Positions 31,901 to 40,716 of a stretch of 58,279 nt of DNA are shown piece by piece. A program made the position numbers and the translations under genes. The stretch is taken from contig NZ_PVZG01000027.1 in the NCBI RefSeq assembly GCF_003002065.1, forward strand, positions 1-58,279, written 5' to 3'. Position 1 is the first letter of the stretch. Each line of letters begins with the position of its first letter. The notes beneath the pieces are model-generated. The model worked only from the letters and a program-made list of their open reading frames with translations. It was not told the origin of the DNA and did no database searches. This stretch comes from Pseudosporangium ferrugineum. GTDB taxonomy: Bacteria; Actinomycetota; Actinomycetes; Mycobacteriales; Micromonosporaceae.

Positions 31901-32072
31901 GGTCTGGACCGCCCCGGCCCGCCGGTTCCGCCGGGAGGGCATCGCGCACCTGCATCGACGTTTCGAGACGGTGCTGCGGTCCACCGCCCACGATCCGGAA
32001 CAGACCATTGCCGCGGTCCAGGCCGCCGCCGCAACGCGGCAACCAATAGCACGGAGGAGAAGGAATGGTTGA
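28917..32072 (+). CDS. NRPS A(Ala)-T-C
   Basis: This 1,051-aa protein has an adenylation domain (~20-510; YVIYTSGSTGRPKG, FDLSIFEIF, PSGKIDR), a carrier (FFADGGDSLTAL, Ser near 551) and a condensation domain with HHIIFDG near 741. The hand-read code DLFNCALTYK matches the Ala code DLFNNALTYK at nine of ten positions. The start is the ATG at 28917 because GGGGAGAA lies five bases upstream. Like the Val protein across the promoter region it is A-T-C, so it could start a second chain. Its stop overlaps the first oxygenase gene by eight bases. Confidence 0.93.
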   Translation: MPMVGAALPWTNTPTCILVKSRQDPGGRLIHENLAIWAAQDPGRPAVHWRGSTYSYAEIDAIAEDTRAAVSKMGLPPRSAVGVCMARSPTLIGVLHGILRAGCFYVPLDPAYPPDRTAYMLADSGARVVFEDDEPGQPRLRSATGGEVLTTTVTQPPPARDTTDAEPAYVIYTSGSTGRPKGVLIGHGSARALADWAAGTFAADMDGVLASTSICFDLSIFEIFGTFAGGGRLVLVDNVLDLVSLDETAGARLVNSVPSAVREVIDSGALPRSVRTVCLAGERFPATLAEALWRLPEVTRVCNLYGPSEDTTYSTWADLVPGAPGEPPIGHPLPGTRGYVLNHDLRATTDGEPGELYLSGDGLALGYLGRPSDTAAAFLPDPFVGTPGARMYRTGDRVRRRADGVLEYIGRSDDQVKVRGFRIELGEVSAALHRVPGVRTACATVVTGPSGDLRLAGYLVADRPGATDDAAVLAHLRTFLPSAMVPTLLVWCDRLPVTPSGKIDRAALPPPRYVAEAPAEGGDPVEAAVGRVWRELLCTVPAPDSDFFADGGDSLTALRFAARVGAAIGRSVPYTLLLEHPTLAAATASIRSAPPAAAEDDPADDDHIAPLSGAQRRLWVLQEMDPQDTAYLINVVVEVDGVGTVAELTDALDRLARRHTALRTAFVAGPTGEPAQLVAPAPARRPRVEQIGPADDFAERAARLAAADSARSIPLARPGPWRAGILAKDDVPVALVLTLHHIIFDGWSLAILVNDLGQLLSGEDGGELPGGIAASARRWTARARTEAAITAAERLASSVRDAPAVLDLPADRTDGEAEGNDAVQYRRTLDPELATAVRAAGQAQGATLYMVGLAAFGVALGGWCGRDDLLIGSAFSGRTDVADEPHVGCFVNMVPVRVRFDRADPCSKLVARVRDSALFATRHQDVSFEQLVERVRPVRVPGRNPLYQVAFGVQADARPVYAQGGVRLRGREVPAAKARLDLTLWLEADGDAIEAVWTAPARRFRREGIAHLHRRFETVLRSTAHDPEQTIAAVQAAAATRQPIARRRRNG

Positions 32073-33096
32073 CACCGCCTCGGATCTGAAACCGGTGGCC
32101 CGGCGTGAACGGCAGCGAGCGGCTGTCACCGTCAGCGAGCAATGGCTGGACGGCCCGCTCCCGGCCCTGGTGAGCTGCCGTCAGCCGCTGCTGTCGCTGG
32201 CCGAGTGGCTGGCCGCGAACCGCGCGACGACCGACGAACTGGTCCGGTCGTCCGGTGCAGTGCTGTTCCGGGGCTTCGCGGTGCCCGACGCGGCTACCTT
32301 CCACGAAGCGATCGCAGCCTTCTCCGACGAGGTGCTCAGCTACGGCGAGCGTTCGTCCCCGCGCACCGAGGTGATCGGCGGCCAGGTCTACACCTCGACC
32401 GAGCACCCGGCCGCGGAGAGCATCCTGCCGCACAACGAACAGTCGTACACCTTGAACTGGCCCATGCGGATCTCGTTCTTCTGCGACACACCGCCGACCA
32501 CCGGCGGCCGCACTCCCCTGGTGGACAGCCGCAAGGTGCTGGCCCGGCTGAGCCGGGAGACGGTGGACCGCTTCGCCGCCACGGGGGTGCGGTACACCCG
32601 CAACTACGTCGACGGAATCAGCCTGTCCTGGTCCGAGGCCTTTCAGACGGACGACCGCCGGGTCGTCGAGGAGCACTGTGCCCGCGAGGGGATCACCTAC
32701 GAGTGGACGGCAGACGGTGGGCTGCGCACCGCTCAGGTGCGGCCGGCGGTGCATCGTCACCCGATCACCGGTGAGTCGACCTGGTTCAACCACGCGCACT
32801 TCTTCAACATCTTCTCGATGCCGTCCGGCGTCGGGCAGGACCTGTGGGACTCGCTCGGCGAGGACGGGATTCCGTACCACACCTCCTACGGCGACGGATC
32901 GCCGATCGACCGGTCGACGCTGGCCGAACTGCACGAGGCGTACCGAGCCGAGACCCGCTCGTTCGACTGGCAGACCGGCGATGTCCTCGTGGTGGAGAAC
33001 ATGCTGACCGCGCACGCCCGTGACCCGTTCACCGGACCGCGGCGCATCCTCGCCGCGATGAGCGATTCCTACCGCTTCGTCGTGGGCAACGCATGA
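32065..33096 (+). CDS. SyrP-like Fe(II)/2-oxoglutarate oxygenase 1
   Basis: This 343-aa member of the TauD/clavaminate-synthase-like superfamily has iron ligands in PHNEQSY (H-x-E near residue 121) and the distal His in TAHARDPF (about 314), with the 2-oxoglutarate Arg shortly after (RRILAAMS). H-x-E instead of H-x-D is the arrangement of SyrP-type enzymes, which hydroxylate the beta-carbon of carrier-bound amino acids. A GGAGAAGG site precedes the ATG, which lies within the end of the NRPS gene. It is followed directly by a second, related oxygenase. A beta-hydroxylase role is inferred; the target residue is unknown, Glu on the next NRPS being a candidate. Confidence 0.85.
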   Translation: MVDTASDLKPVARRERQRAAVTVSEQWLDGPLPALVSCRQPLLSLAEWLAANRATTDELVRSSGAVLFRGFAVPDAATFHEAIAAFSDEVLSYGERSSPRTEVIGGQVYTSTEHPAAESILPHNEQSYTLNWPMRISFFCDTPPTTGGRTPLVDSRKVLARLSRETVDRFAATGVRYTRNYVDGISLSWSEAFQTDDRRVVEEHCAREGITYEWTADGGLRTAQVRPAVHRHPITGESTWFNHAHFFNIFSMPSGVGQDLWDSLGEDGIPYHTSYGDGSPIDRSTLAELHEAYRAETRSFDWQTGDVLVVENMLTAHARDPFTGPRRILAAMSDSYRFVVGNA

Positions 33097-34106
33097 CGAC
33101 GAGCACCGGCCCGATGCGCCGGACGACCCGCGTCACAAGTCAGGTCCGCCGTTCCACCCTCGCCGAGGACTTCGCGCTCGTCGTCGAGTCCACCTCCCCG
33201 GCACGTCAGCTGCGGAGCTGGATCGCCGACAACCACGCCGCCATCCGGGCCGACCTTCATCGCTACGGCGCCGTGCTGTTCCGCGGCTTCGCGGTCGACG
33301 GACCGGCCGGCTTCGGATCGTCGGCACGGGCGGTCAGCCCGGTGCTGCTGGACTACCTGGAGCGGGCGGCGCCCCGGCAGGAGGTCGCGCCGGGCGTGTT
33401 CACCTCCACCGAGATGGCCGCCGACCAGTGGATCCCGCTGCACCACGAGATGTCGTACGCCCACAACTGGCCGACGCTGCTCTACTTCTACTGCGACGTC
33501 GCGGCCACCAGGCTCGGCGCGACGCCGCTGGCCAGCGAACGCACCGTGCTGCCGCTCATCCCGGCCGAGATCCGCGAGCGCTTCGTCCGGCACGGCGTGC
33601 GCTACGTCCGCAACTACAGTCCCGAGCTCGACCTGCCCTGGCAGCAGGTGTTCCAGACGACCGACCGGGCCGAAGTCGAGGCGTACTGCCGGGAGTCCCA
33701 CACCGAGTTCGCGTGGATCGGCCGTGACGGGCTGCGCACCACCGCGGTTCGCCAGGCGACCGCGGTGCACCCGGAGACCGGCGAGACGGTCTGGTTCAAC
33801 CACTCGCACCTGTTCCATCTGACCAACTTGCCGTCCGATGTGGCAGCCGCGCTGGTCGGCGAGTACGGCCTGGCCGGGGTGCCCCGCAACGCCTACTACG
33901 GCGACGGTGCGGTCATCGAGGACGAGGTGGTGCGCATGATCGGCGACCTGTACCGCGACCACTCGGTCCGCTTCGACTGGCGGGCGGGCGATGTCCTGCT
34001 GGTCGACAACTTCCTCGCCACGCACGGCCGGGAGCCCTTCGAGGGCGACCGCCGGGTGCTGGTAGCCATGTCGGATCTCTACGTGAATTCAGGGTTCTCG
34101 CGATGA
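33093..34106 (+). CDS. SyrP-like Fe(II)/2-oxoglutarate oxygenase 2
   Basis: This 337-aa protein is a paralogue of the upstream oxygenase and shares its layout, including the VLFRGFAV segment, an LRTxxVR segment and the ETVWFNHSHLF region. Iron ligands are LHHEMSYAH (H-x-E near residue 115) and ATHGREPF (about 309), with an Arg in DRRVLVAMSD. It overlaps its neighbours by ATGA on both sides. Divergence between the two copies suggests they act on different residues or positions rather than being a recent duplication. As with the first copy, carrier-bound hydroxylation is the expected chemistry. Confidence 0.85.
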   Translation: MTTSTGPMRRTTRVTSQVRRSTLAEDFALVVESTSPARQLRSWIADNHAAIRADLHRYGAVLFRGFAVDGPAGFGSSARAVSPVLLDYLERAAPRQEVAPGVFTSTEMAADQWIPLHHEMSYAHNWPTLLYFYCDVAATRLGATPLASERTVLPLIPAEIRERFVRHGVRYVRNYSPELDLPWQQVFQTTDRAEVEAYCRESHTEFAWIGRDGLRTTAVRQATAVHPETGETVWFNHSHLFHLTNLPSDVAAALVGEYGLAGVPRNAYYGDGAVIEDEVVRMIGDLYRDHSVRFDWRAGDVLLVDNFLATHGREPFEGDRRVLVAMSDLYVNSGFSR

Positions 34107-37100
34107 CGGCAGACAATTTCCGGCTCTCGCCGGGTCAGCGGCAGTGGCTCGCCTCCGGCCGGGCCGCCGGCCCCGGGCACCGCGCCCGATACCGGTTGCC
34201 GTCGGCGACCACGCTCGCCGATGTGCGTCGGGTTCTCGACGAGCTGAGCGACCGGCATGAAGCCCTGCGCCTGCGCTTCACCGTCGGCCGGCACGAGCCC
34301 TTTCAGCAGGTGCCCGACGAGCACCGGCCGCCGGTGGGCACGGCCGAGCCGGCGGCCGACGCGGATTGGCTGCGGCACCCGGTCACCGCGGTCTTCACCC
34401 CGGGCCGGTTGACCGTTCTCGCCTCTCCGCTCGCGCTCGACCCGGAGAGCCTGCGGCTTCTCGGGGCCGAGCTGCGCGCTCGGCTCGGCGCCGACCGGCC
34501 GGACAACGACGAGGACCGTCTCCAGTTCATCGACATCTCGGAATGGGAGCTGGAGCAGCTTCCGGCGGCCGCGGCGGCCGCGGCGGCCGCCCCGGGCACG
34601 CGGGCGCCGGTTGTGCTGCCGCCGGACGGCCCCGCCGGGAGCGCCGAGGCTGTCCTCGACCCTGTCCTGGTGGACCGCCTCCAGCAGCGGGCCGCCGATG
34701 ACAAGACGACGGCAGACGACCTGGTGCTGGCGGCGTGGATCCGGGTGCTCTCCCGCTACGCGGCCGACACCGATGCCACCCTCATGGTCGGTCGCTATCA
34801 CGACGGGCGGAGCCTCGAGGGAACGCGCGCGGTCCTCGGCTCGCTCGGCCGCTACGAGGCGGTCACGCTGACCGAGCCGGCCGGTATCGAGGCTGTGTCC
34901 CCGGTGGCCGAGCCCACCGATCTCATCGCGACGTTCGCCGGTTCGGTCACCGGCGACGACGAGATCGAGGTCGATGGTCCGGCAAGCCTGGGCGCCCCGC
35001 ACCTGGAGTGCGTGACCGGCGTCGACACGATGACGCTGCGTGTTCAGGCCGACGCCGGTACGTATGCCCCCTGGTTGTGTGACTCCGTGGTCGGCACGCT
35101 CGTCGCGTTGCTCGACGACGAGCCCGGCCCGCCCGCTCTCGGCGCCGCCGAGGCCGCGGCGCTGGCCGAGCTCGGCCACGGCCCGACCCTGACGCCGCCC
35201 TCGTCGACAACCATTCAGGAACTACTCGAGCGAGGCGTCCGGGGCAGCGACCCGGCCCGTCCGGCGGTGATCGACGGCGAGACGTCGCTGACCTTCGGCG
35301 AACTCGACGCGAGCGCGTCCGACCTGGCAGGCGAACTCGCCACGCGCGGCGTCGCGGCCGGCGACCGGGTGGCCGTGCTGGTCGACCGCGGCTGGCGCAC
35401 GGTCGTGGCTTTCCTCGCCGTCATGCGAGCGGGCGCGGTCTACGTTCCGGTCGACCCGGATCAGTCCGCCGCCCGCATCGCCGCGCTGGTCACGCAGGCC
35501 GGTGCGGTCGCTGTCATCGGGGACGAGTCCTTCCCCGTCAAGCGGGTGAGCGAGCCGTCTCGCCCCCGTCACCTTGTCGATCGGGCGCCCACCGACCCGG
35601 CGTACATCATTTTCACGTCGGGCTCCACCGGGGTCCCGCGACCGGTGCTGGTGAGTTCCGGGGCAGTCGCCCGGCTGCATCATGCGCTGGCGACCACGGT
35701 CTATGCCGCGACGGACGGTCCGCTGCGGGTGAGCGTCAACGCGCCTGCGACCTTCGACGCGTCCGTCAAGCAGCTGATCCAGCTCGCCAGTGGGCACACC
35801 CTGTGCCCGGTGCCGGCCGGCGTCCGCGAGGACCCGCCCGGCATGCTGCGATTCCTGGCCGAGCACCGGATCGATGTGCTCGACTGCACGCCGTCGCACC
35901 TTCGCCTTCTGCTCGAGGCGCACCAGCCGGGCGACACCCTGCCCGGGCTCCTGCTGATCGGCGGCGAGGCCATCGACGAGGCGCTCTGGGCCGAGCTTGC
36001 CGGGCTGGACGACGTTCGCGCGATCAACCTGTACGGCCCGACGGAATGCACCGTGGACAGCACGTTCGCGACCGTCCGGGCCGGCACCTCGCCGACGATC
36101 GGACGCCCGCTGCCCGGTGTCGGTTTCATGGTGGCCGACGCGGCCGGCCGGCCGCTGCCGGTGGGCGCGCCGGGCGAGCTGCTGATCACCGGTGGCCAGC
36201 TCGCCGACGGCTACTTCGGCGACGAGGCGGCGACCGCCGCCCGGTTCGTCACCCTGGCGGATCCCGGCGGCACTCCGGTTCGTGCCTACCGGACCGGCGA
36301 CCGGGTCCGGCTCCGGCCCGACGGCCGGCTCGACTATCTCGGCCGCACCGACGACCAGATCAAGATCCGCGGTACGCGGATCGAGCCGGCCGAGATCGTC
36401 GCGGCGCTGCGCAAGCATCCGTCGGTGCGGACCGCCGCGGTCACCACCCACGGCGAGGGTGGTAGCCGCCGGCTCGTCGCATACGCGGTGCCGCGGGCGC
36501 GCGCAGTCGACCCGGACCGGCTGGCCGGGATCAACCCGCACGAGACCCGATACCTCTACGACGAGATCTTCACCCAGGAGACGTACCTGCGCGGCGGCGT
36601 CACGTTGCCGGCCGGCGCCGTGGTTTTCGACGTCGGCGCCAACATCGGCATGTTCTCGCTGTTCGTGACCAGCCTGGTCGCCGACGCCCGGATCTACGCC
36701 TTCGAGCCGGTCGCCCCGGTGTTCGACGCGCTGCGGGTCAATGTGGCCCCGCTCGAGGGCAACGTGCGAATATTCGCGCACGGCCTCTCGGACATCGAGC
36801 GAGACACCACGTTCGCCTACTACCCCGGCTACTCGATGATGTCGGGCGAGCACGCGTACGCCGATCCTCAGGCCGAGAAGCGGGTGGTCCGGCGTTATCT
36901 GACCAACGCCCGGGACCAGTCCGGCCGTATGGGGGACGACGAATTGCTGTCCAACCTGGACGACCTCCTGGCCGAGCGTTTCGACCCGATCGAGCAGCGG
37001 TGCCGGCTGCGCCGGCTGTCCCAGGTCATCGACGAGGAGGGCGTCGACCGCATCGACCTGCTGAAGATCGATGTGCAGCGGGCCGAGCTGGACGTGCTGC

Positions 37101-40100
37101 TCGGCCTCGACGAGCGGCACTGGCCCCTGGTCCAGCAGATCGCCATGGAGGTCCACGAGGACCCCGACGGTCCCACCGCGGGCCGCGGACGGCAGATCGC
37201 CGAGATGCTCGAGAAGCACGGGTTCACCGTCCTGCTCGAACAGGATGAGCTCCTGGTGGGCACGGACCGCTTCAATCTGCACGCGTTCCGCCCGGCCTAT
37301 CGCTCGGCCACCGCCCCGGCTCCGGCTCCGGCGGCCGCCGTTCGTGGTCCGGAACTGCGCGACTGGCTGGCCGAGCAACTGCCCGCCTACCTCGTGCCGG
37401 ACTCGATCGAGACCATCGACCGGCTGCCGCTGACCCGCAACGGCAAACTCGACCGCGCCGCCCTGCCGGACCCGGAGACCGAGTCGGCCACCGACTACGC
37501 CCCGCCCACCAATCCGGCCGAGCAGCTCCTGATCGAGATCTGGCAGGAGGCGCTCGGTGTCCCGCGGCTGGGCGTCGACGACAACGTGTTCCAGGCCGGC
37601 GCCGACTCCATCCGGGCCATCCGCGCGCGGGCGGCGGCCGTCCAGCGTGGCCTGGCCTTCCCGCTGCGCGACATCTTCCGCTACCAGACCGTACGCGAGC
37701 TGGTACGGGAAAGTGTGCACGAGCAGCAGGCACAGCCGGTCGCCGAGGCCGCCTTCGCCCTGCTGAACAGCAAGGATCGAAAGCTGGTTCCGGCCGGTGT
37801 GGTCGACGCCTACCCGATGACGGCGCTCCAGCAGGGCATGGTCTACCACTCGACGCTGATCCCGGAGCACCACAGCTATCACGTGGTGACCGGGCATCGG
37901 GTCGCGGCGCCGTTCGACGCGGCCGCGTTGCGGGTGGCAGTGGACGGTCTGGCCGCTGCTCACCCCGCCGTCCGTACGGTCTTCGACCTCGCGACGTTCT
38001 CCGAACCGATGCAGCTCGTCCGGGAGTCGGTCGCCGTGCAGACCACCGTCGAGGACATCAGCGACCTGGCCCCGGAGCAGCGCGAGCAACGCGCTGCCGC
38101 GACCTTCGACGAGGAGCGCGGCCGTCCGTTCGATGCCACCGCCGACATTCCGCTGCGGTTCCGCGCGGTGCGCCTGTCCGGCGACGAGTTCGAGCTGATC
38201 GTGGCCCACCACCACGCCGCCATGGACGGCTGGAGCCTCCACCTGATGCTGGCCGAACTACTGAAGCGTTACGCCGCCGCCCGGACCGGGGCGACGCCGC
38301 CGGTCGCCGGGCCGGCCCTGTCGCCCCGGCGGCTCGTCGAACTGGAGCGCCAGGCCCGGCAGAAGCCGGATGCGGTGCAGGCCTGGCGGGAGGTGCTGGC
38401 CGGGGTGAGCGGCACGGCGCCGGCCGGCAGACGGCCGCCGCACATGACCGCACAACTCAGCCGCCGCATCGACCCCGGGCTCACCGCCGACCTGCGGGCG
38501 TTCGCGGCGCGGCACGAGGTGCCGCTCAAGGCGGTCCTGCTGGCCGCGCATGCTCGTGCGCTCGGCGCCGAGGGCGGGTCGCCCGAGGTGGTCACCGGTC
38601 TGGTCGTCGGGCAGCGTCCCGGCGAGCAGGGCGCGGACCTCGCGCTCGGGCTGTTCATCACCACCCTTCCGGTACGGCTGCCGGCCGCCGGGGTGACACC
38701 GGCCGAGCTGGCCGCCGAGGCGTGGCGCTCGGAGCGCGATCTGATGGGGCGCCACCTGGTGCCGCTGGTCGACATAGAGGCAGCCACCGGCGGCGGGCGG
38801 CTGTTCGACGTGTTCTTCAACTTCACCGACTTCTCGTCGGTGCGGACGAGCACCGAGGACGGTACGCGCGTGGTCGCGACCCGCGAGGGGACCGTCGACG
38901 TGGCCTTTGCTCTGGCCGTGGACGTGGCGATCGACACCGAGCCGGGGCTCAACCTGACGCTGCAGTTCGACGCGGAGATCTGGCCACCCGACCGTGCGGC
39001 CGGCTTCGCCGAGCGGTATCACGAGACGCTGGCCCGGTTCGCCGCCGAGCCGGAGACCAGGTTGCCCGAAACGGCGGTGACGGCCCTCCCCGCGCCGGCC
39101 GGGCCGGAGCCGGACGTCGAGCACGCAACAGCGTCGGCGATCGACCCGATCCTGGCACGGGTGTGGGCCGAGGTGCTCGGCCGGGAACCCCGGGGCGACG
39201 TGTCCTTCTTCGACGACGGCGGCGATTCGCTGCTCGCCTTGCGTCTCACCACCCGCCTGCGTCAGCGGCTCGGGGTGCCGATCAGCCTTGCCGAGGTCGT
39301 CCGCGACTCCCGGCCGGCCCGGCTCTCCGCGCTCATCGAGGAGCGGCTCACGTCCGAGCCGGAGAGCTACTCGGTCACGGCCGACGGCGACCGGGTCCTG
39401 ATGGTGGAGACCGAAGCGGGCTGGACGCTGCCACCGCATGCCCGGCACGAGGCCGGTTGCGTGGTCAGTGATCTGCGGGAGCGTCACGGACTGCCGGTGG
39501 TCGTCGAGGCGCGAGCGTGGGAGCTGGGTGACTGGGCGACGCCGTACGGCTATCTGGCCGCACCGGCCGGTGACGGACCGGCTCCGGACCCGGCCGGCGC
39601 CCGGTGGATCCCGGCAGCCGACCTCGGCGCGCTGCCGCTGGCCGTCCCGGCGCACCGGCGTGCACTGGACGACTGGTCGGCGAGCCGGCAGCCCGGCGGC
39701 CCCGAATTGCGCACCGGGCAGTGGGGGAAGCCGCAGTGGCGCTCCGAGATGGCCGAGTGGCTCCACCAGGTCGCGGCCGGCGCGGGCCGGCGGCCGACCG
39801 GGCCGGTCGAGCAGTTCATCGTCTCGCCGTACTCGTACACCGCGCGCATGGCGACCGACGGCGGGACGATCTGGTTCAAGGCCGCCCCGGTCCCGTTCCG
39901 GCACGAACCGGCGCTGGTCGACCTGCTGCACCGCACGTTCCCGGGCAGGGTGCCGAGGGTGCTCGCCATCGATGCCGCCCGGGGCTTCCTGGCCACCGAG
40001 GACATCGGCGCCTACCGCGAGATCGGTAGTGAGATGACCGAGCTGGACCTCTACTCCGAGGTGGTCTCGGCTTACGCCGGTATGCAGCGCGACCTAGTGG

Positions 40101-40693
40101 ACACCGGCGCCGACGTGCTCGCGCTGGGGGTGCCCGACCGCCGGCTCGGCGTCCTGCCGGAGCTGCTGGCCCGCCTGGCCGAGGACGACCGTGTGCTCAG
40201 CCCCGACGACCCGAGCGCGCTGACGCCGGACGAACGGCGCCGGCTGGTTGCCTGTGTGCCGTGGTTCGCCGACCGGTGTGCCCAGCTGGCCGAGTTCGGC
40301 CTGCCGGACGTGGTCCAGAACACCGACTTCTGGCGGGACTGCATCGCGGTCACCGACGGCGGTTTCGTTCTGTTCGACTGGGCGGAGAGCGTGTACGGCA
40401 ACCCGCTCAGCTCGCTGACCACGGTGCGCCGGGACTACGCCCTGGAAGGGCGGGCCGATCGAGCCGAGATCGAGACCCGGCTGATCGGGGCGTACCTCAC
40501 CGGGTGGGGCGGCGACGACGCGGTGCGCAATCTGACGGCAGCCGTCGACCTGGCCAAGCCGACCGGCTTCCTGATGCGCGCGCTGTCCTGGCGCGCGTGC
40601 ATGGAAGGCATGACCGACCTCGACCGATACCCCGGCACCCGTGGTGTGGTCGCGCGCAACATGCGCGAGCTGCTGGCCCTGGCCGACGCGTGA
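34103..40693 (+). CDS. NRPS C*-A(Glu)[FkbM methyltransferase]-T-C-T-phosphotransferase
   Basis: This 2,196-aa protein has a rare layout. Residues 1-~365 are a condensation-like domain lacking HHxxxDG. The A domain (~385 on) gives hand-read code DAKDLGLVDK, one position from the Glu code DAKDLGVVDK. After A8 (DQIKIRGTRIEPAEI) the A domain is interrupted by a FkbM-type S-adenosylmethionine methyltransferase (~800-1070; VVFDVGANIGMFSLF, AFEPV, LLKIDVQRAELDVL), then resumes with LPAYLVP and NGKLDR (A10). Next come a carrier (FQAGADS, Ser near 1166), a condensation domain (HHAAMDG near 1371) and a carrier (DDGGDSLLAL near 1706). The C-terminal ~430 residues resemble actinobacterial aminoglycoside/choline-kinase-like phosphotransferases, with a preceding Nudix-like segment. 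The kinase loop reads NTDFWRDCI followed by LFDWAES: catalytic Asp and metal Asp kept, His and Asn lost. Confidence 0.85.
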   Translation: MTADNFRLSPGQRQWLASGRAAGPGHRARYRLPSATTLADVRRVLDELSDRHEALRLRFTVGRHEPFQQVPDEHRPPVGTAEPAADADWLRHPVTAVFTPGRLTVLASPLALDPESLRLLGAELRARLGADRPDNDEDRLQFIDISEWELEQLPAAAAAAAAAPGTRAPVVLPPDGPAGSAEAVLDPVLVDRLQQRAADDKTTADDLVLAAWIRVLSRYAADTDATLMVGRYHDGRSLEGTRAVLGSLGRYEAVTLTEPAGIEAVSPVAEPTDLIATFAGSVTGDDEIEVDGPASLGAPHLECVTGVDTMTLRVQADAGTYAPWLCDSVVGTLVALLDDEPGPPALGAAEAAALAELGHGPTLTPPSSTTIQELLERGVRGSDPARPAVIDGETSLTFGELDASASDLAGELATRGVAAGDRVAVLVDRGWRTVVAFLAVMRAGAVYVPVDPDQSAARIAALVTQAGAVAVIGDESFPVKRVSEPSRPRHLVDRAPTDPAYIIFTSGSTGVPRPVLVSSGAVARLHHALATTVYAATDGPLRVSVNAPATFDASVKQLIQLASGHTLCPVPAGVREDPPGMLRFLAEHRIDVLDCTPSHLRLLLEAHQPGDTLPGLLLIGGEAIDEALWAELAGLDDVRAINLYGPTECTVDSTFATVRAGTSPTIGRPLPGVGFMVADAAGRPLPVGAPGELLITGGQLADGYFGDEAATAARFVTLADPGGTPVRAYRTGDRVRLRPDGRLDYLGRTDDQIKIRGTRIEPAEIVAALRKHPSVRTAAVTTHGEGGSRRLVAYAVPRARAVDPDRLAGINPHETRYLYDEIFTQETYLRGGVTLPAGAVVFDVGANIGMFSLFVTSLVADARIYAFEPVAPVFDALRVNVAPLEGNVRIFAHGLSDIERDTTFAYYPGYSMMSGEHAYADPQAEKRVVRRYLTNARDQSGRMGDDELLSNLDDLLAERFDPIEQRCRLRRLSQVIDEEGVDRIDLLKIDVQRAELDVLLGLDERHWPLVQQIAMEVHEDPDGPTAGRGRQIAEMLEKHGFTVLLEQDELLVGTDRFNLHAFRPAYRSATAPAPAPAAAVRGPELRDWLAEQLPAYLVPDSIETIDRLPLTRNGKLDRAALPDPETESATDYAPPTNPAEQLLIEIWQEALGVPRLGVDDNVFQAGADSIRAIRARAAAVQRGLAFPLRDIFRYQTVRELVRESVHEQQAQPVAEAAFALLNSKDRKLVPAGVVDAYPMTALQQGMVYHSTLIPEHHSYHVVTGHRVAAPFDAAALRVAVDGLAAAHPAVRTVFDLATFSEPMQLVRESVAVQTTVEDISDLAPEQREQRAAATFDEERGRPFDATADIPLRFRAVRLSGDEFELIVAHHHAAMDGWSLHLMLAELLKRYAAARTGATPPVAGPALSPRRLVELERQARQKPDAVQAWREVLAGVSGTAPAGRRPPHMTAQLSRRIDPGLTADLRAFAARHEVPLKAVLLAAHARALGAEGGSPEVVTGLVVGQRPGEQGADLALGLFITTLPVRLPAAGVTPAELAAEAWRSERDLMGRHLVPLVDIEAATGGGRLFDVFFNFTDFSSVRTSTEDGTRVVATREGTVDVAFALAVDVAIDTEPGLNLTLQFDAEIWPPDRAAGFAERYHETLARFAAEPETRLPETAVTALPAPAGPEPDVEHATASAIDPILARVWAEVLGREPRGDVSFFDDGGDSLLALRLTTRLRQRLGVPISLAEVVRDSRPARLSALIEERLTSEPESYSVTADGDRVLMVETEAGWTLPPHARHEAGCVVSDLRERHGLPVVVEARAWELGDWATPYGYLAAPAGDGPAPDPAGARWIPAADLGALPLAVPAHRRALDDWSASRQPGGPELRTGQWGKPQWRSEMAEWLHQVAAGAGRRPTGPVEQFIVSPYSYTARMATDGGTIWFKAAPVPFRHEPALVDLLHRTFPGRVPRVLAIDAARGFLATEDIGAYREIGSEMTELDLYSEVVSAYAGMQRDLVDTGADVLALGVPDRRLGVLPELLARLAEDDRVLSPDDPSALTPDERRRLVACVPWFADRCAQLAEFGLPDVVQNTDFWRDCIAVTDGGFVLFDWAESVYGNPLSSLTTVRRDYALEGRADRAEIETRLIGAYLTGWGGDDAVRNLTAAVDLAKPTGFLMRALSWRACMEGMTDLDRYPGTRGVVARNMRELLALADA

Positions 40694-40716
40694 CCGCCAT
40701 CTCCGGAGGAGCAATC

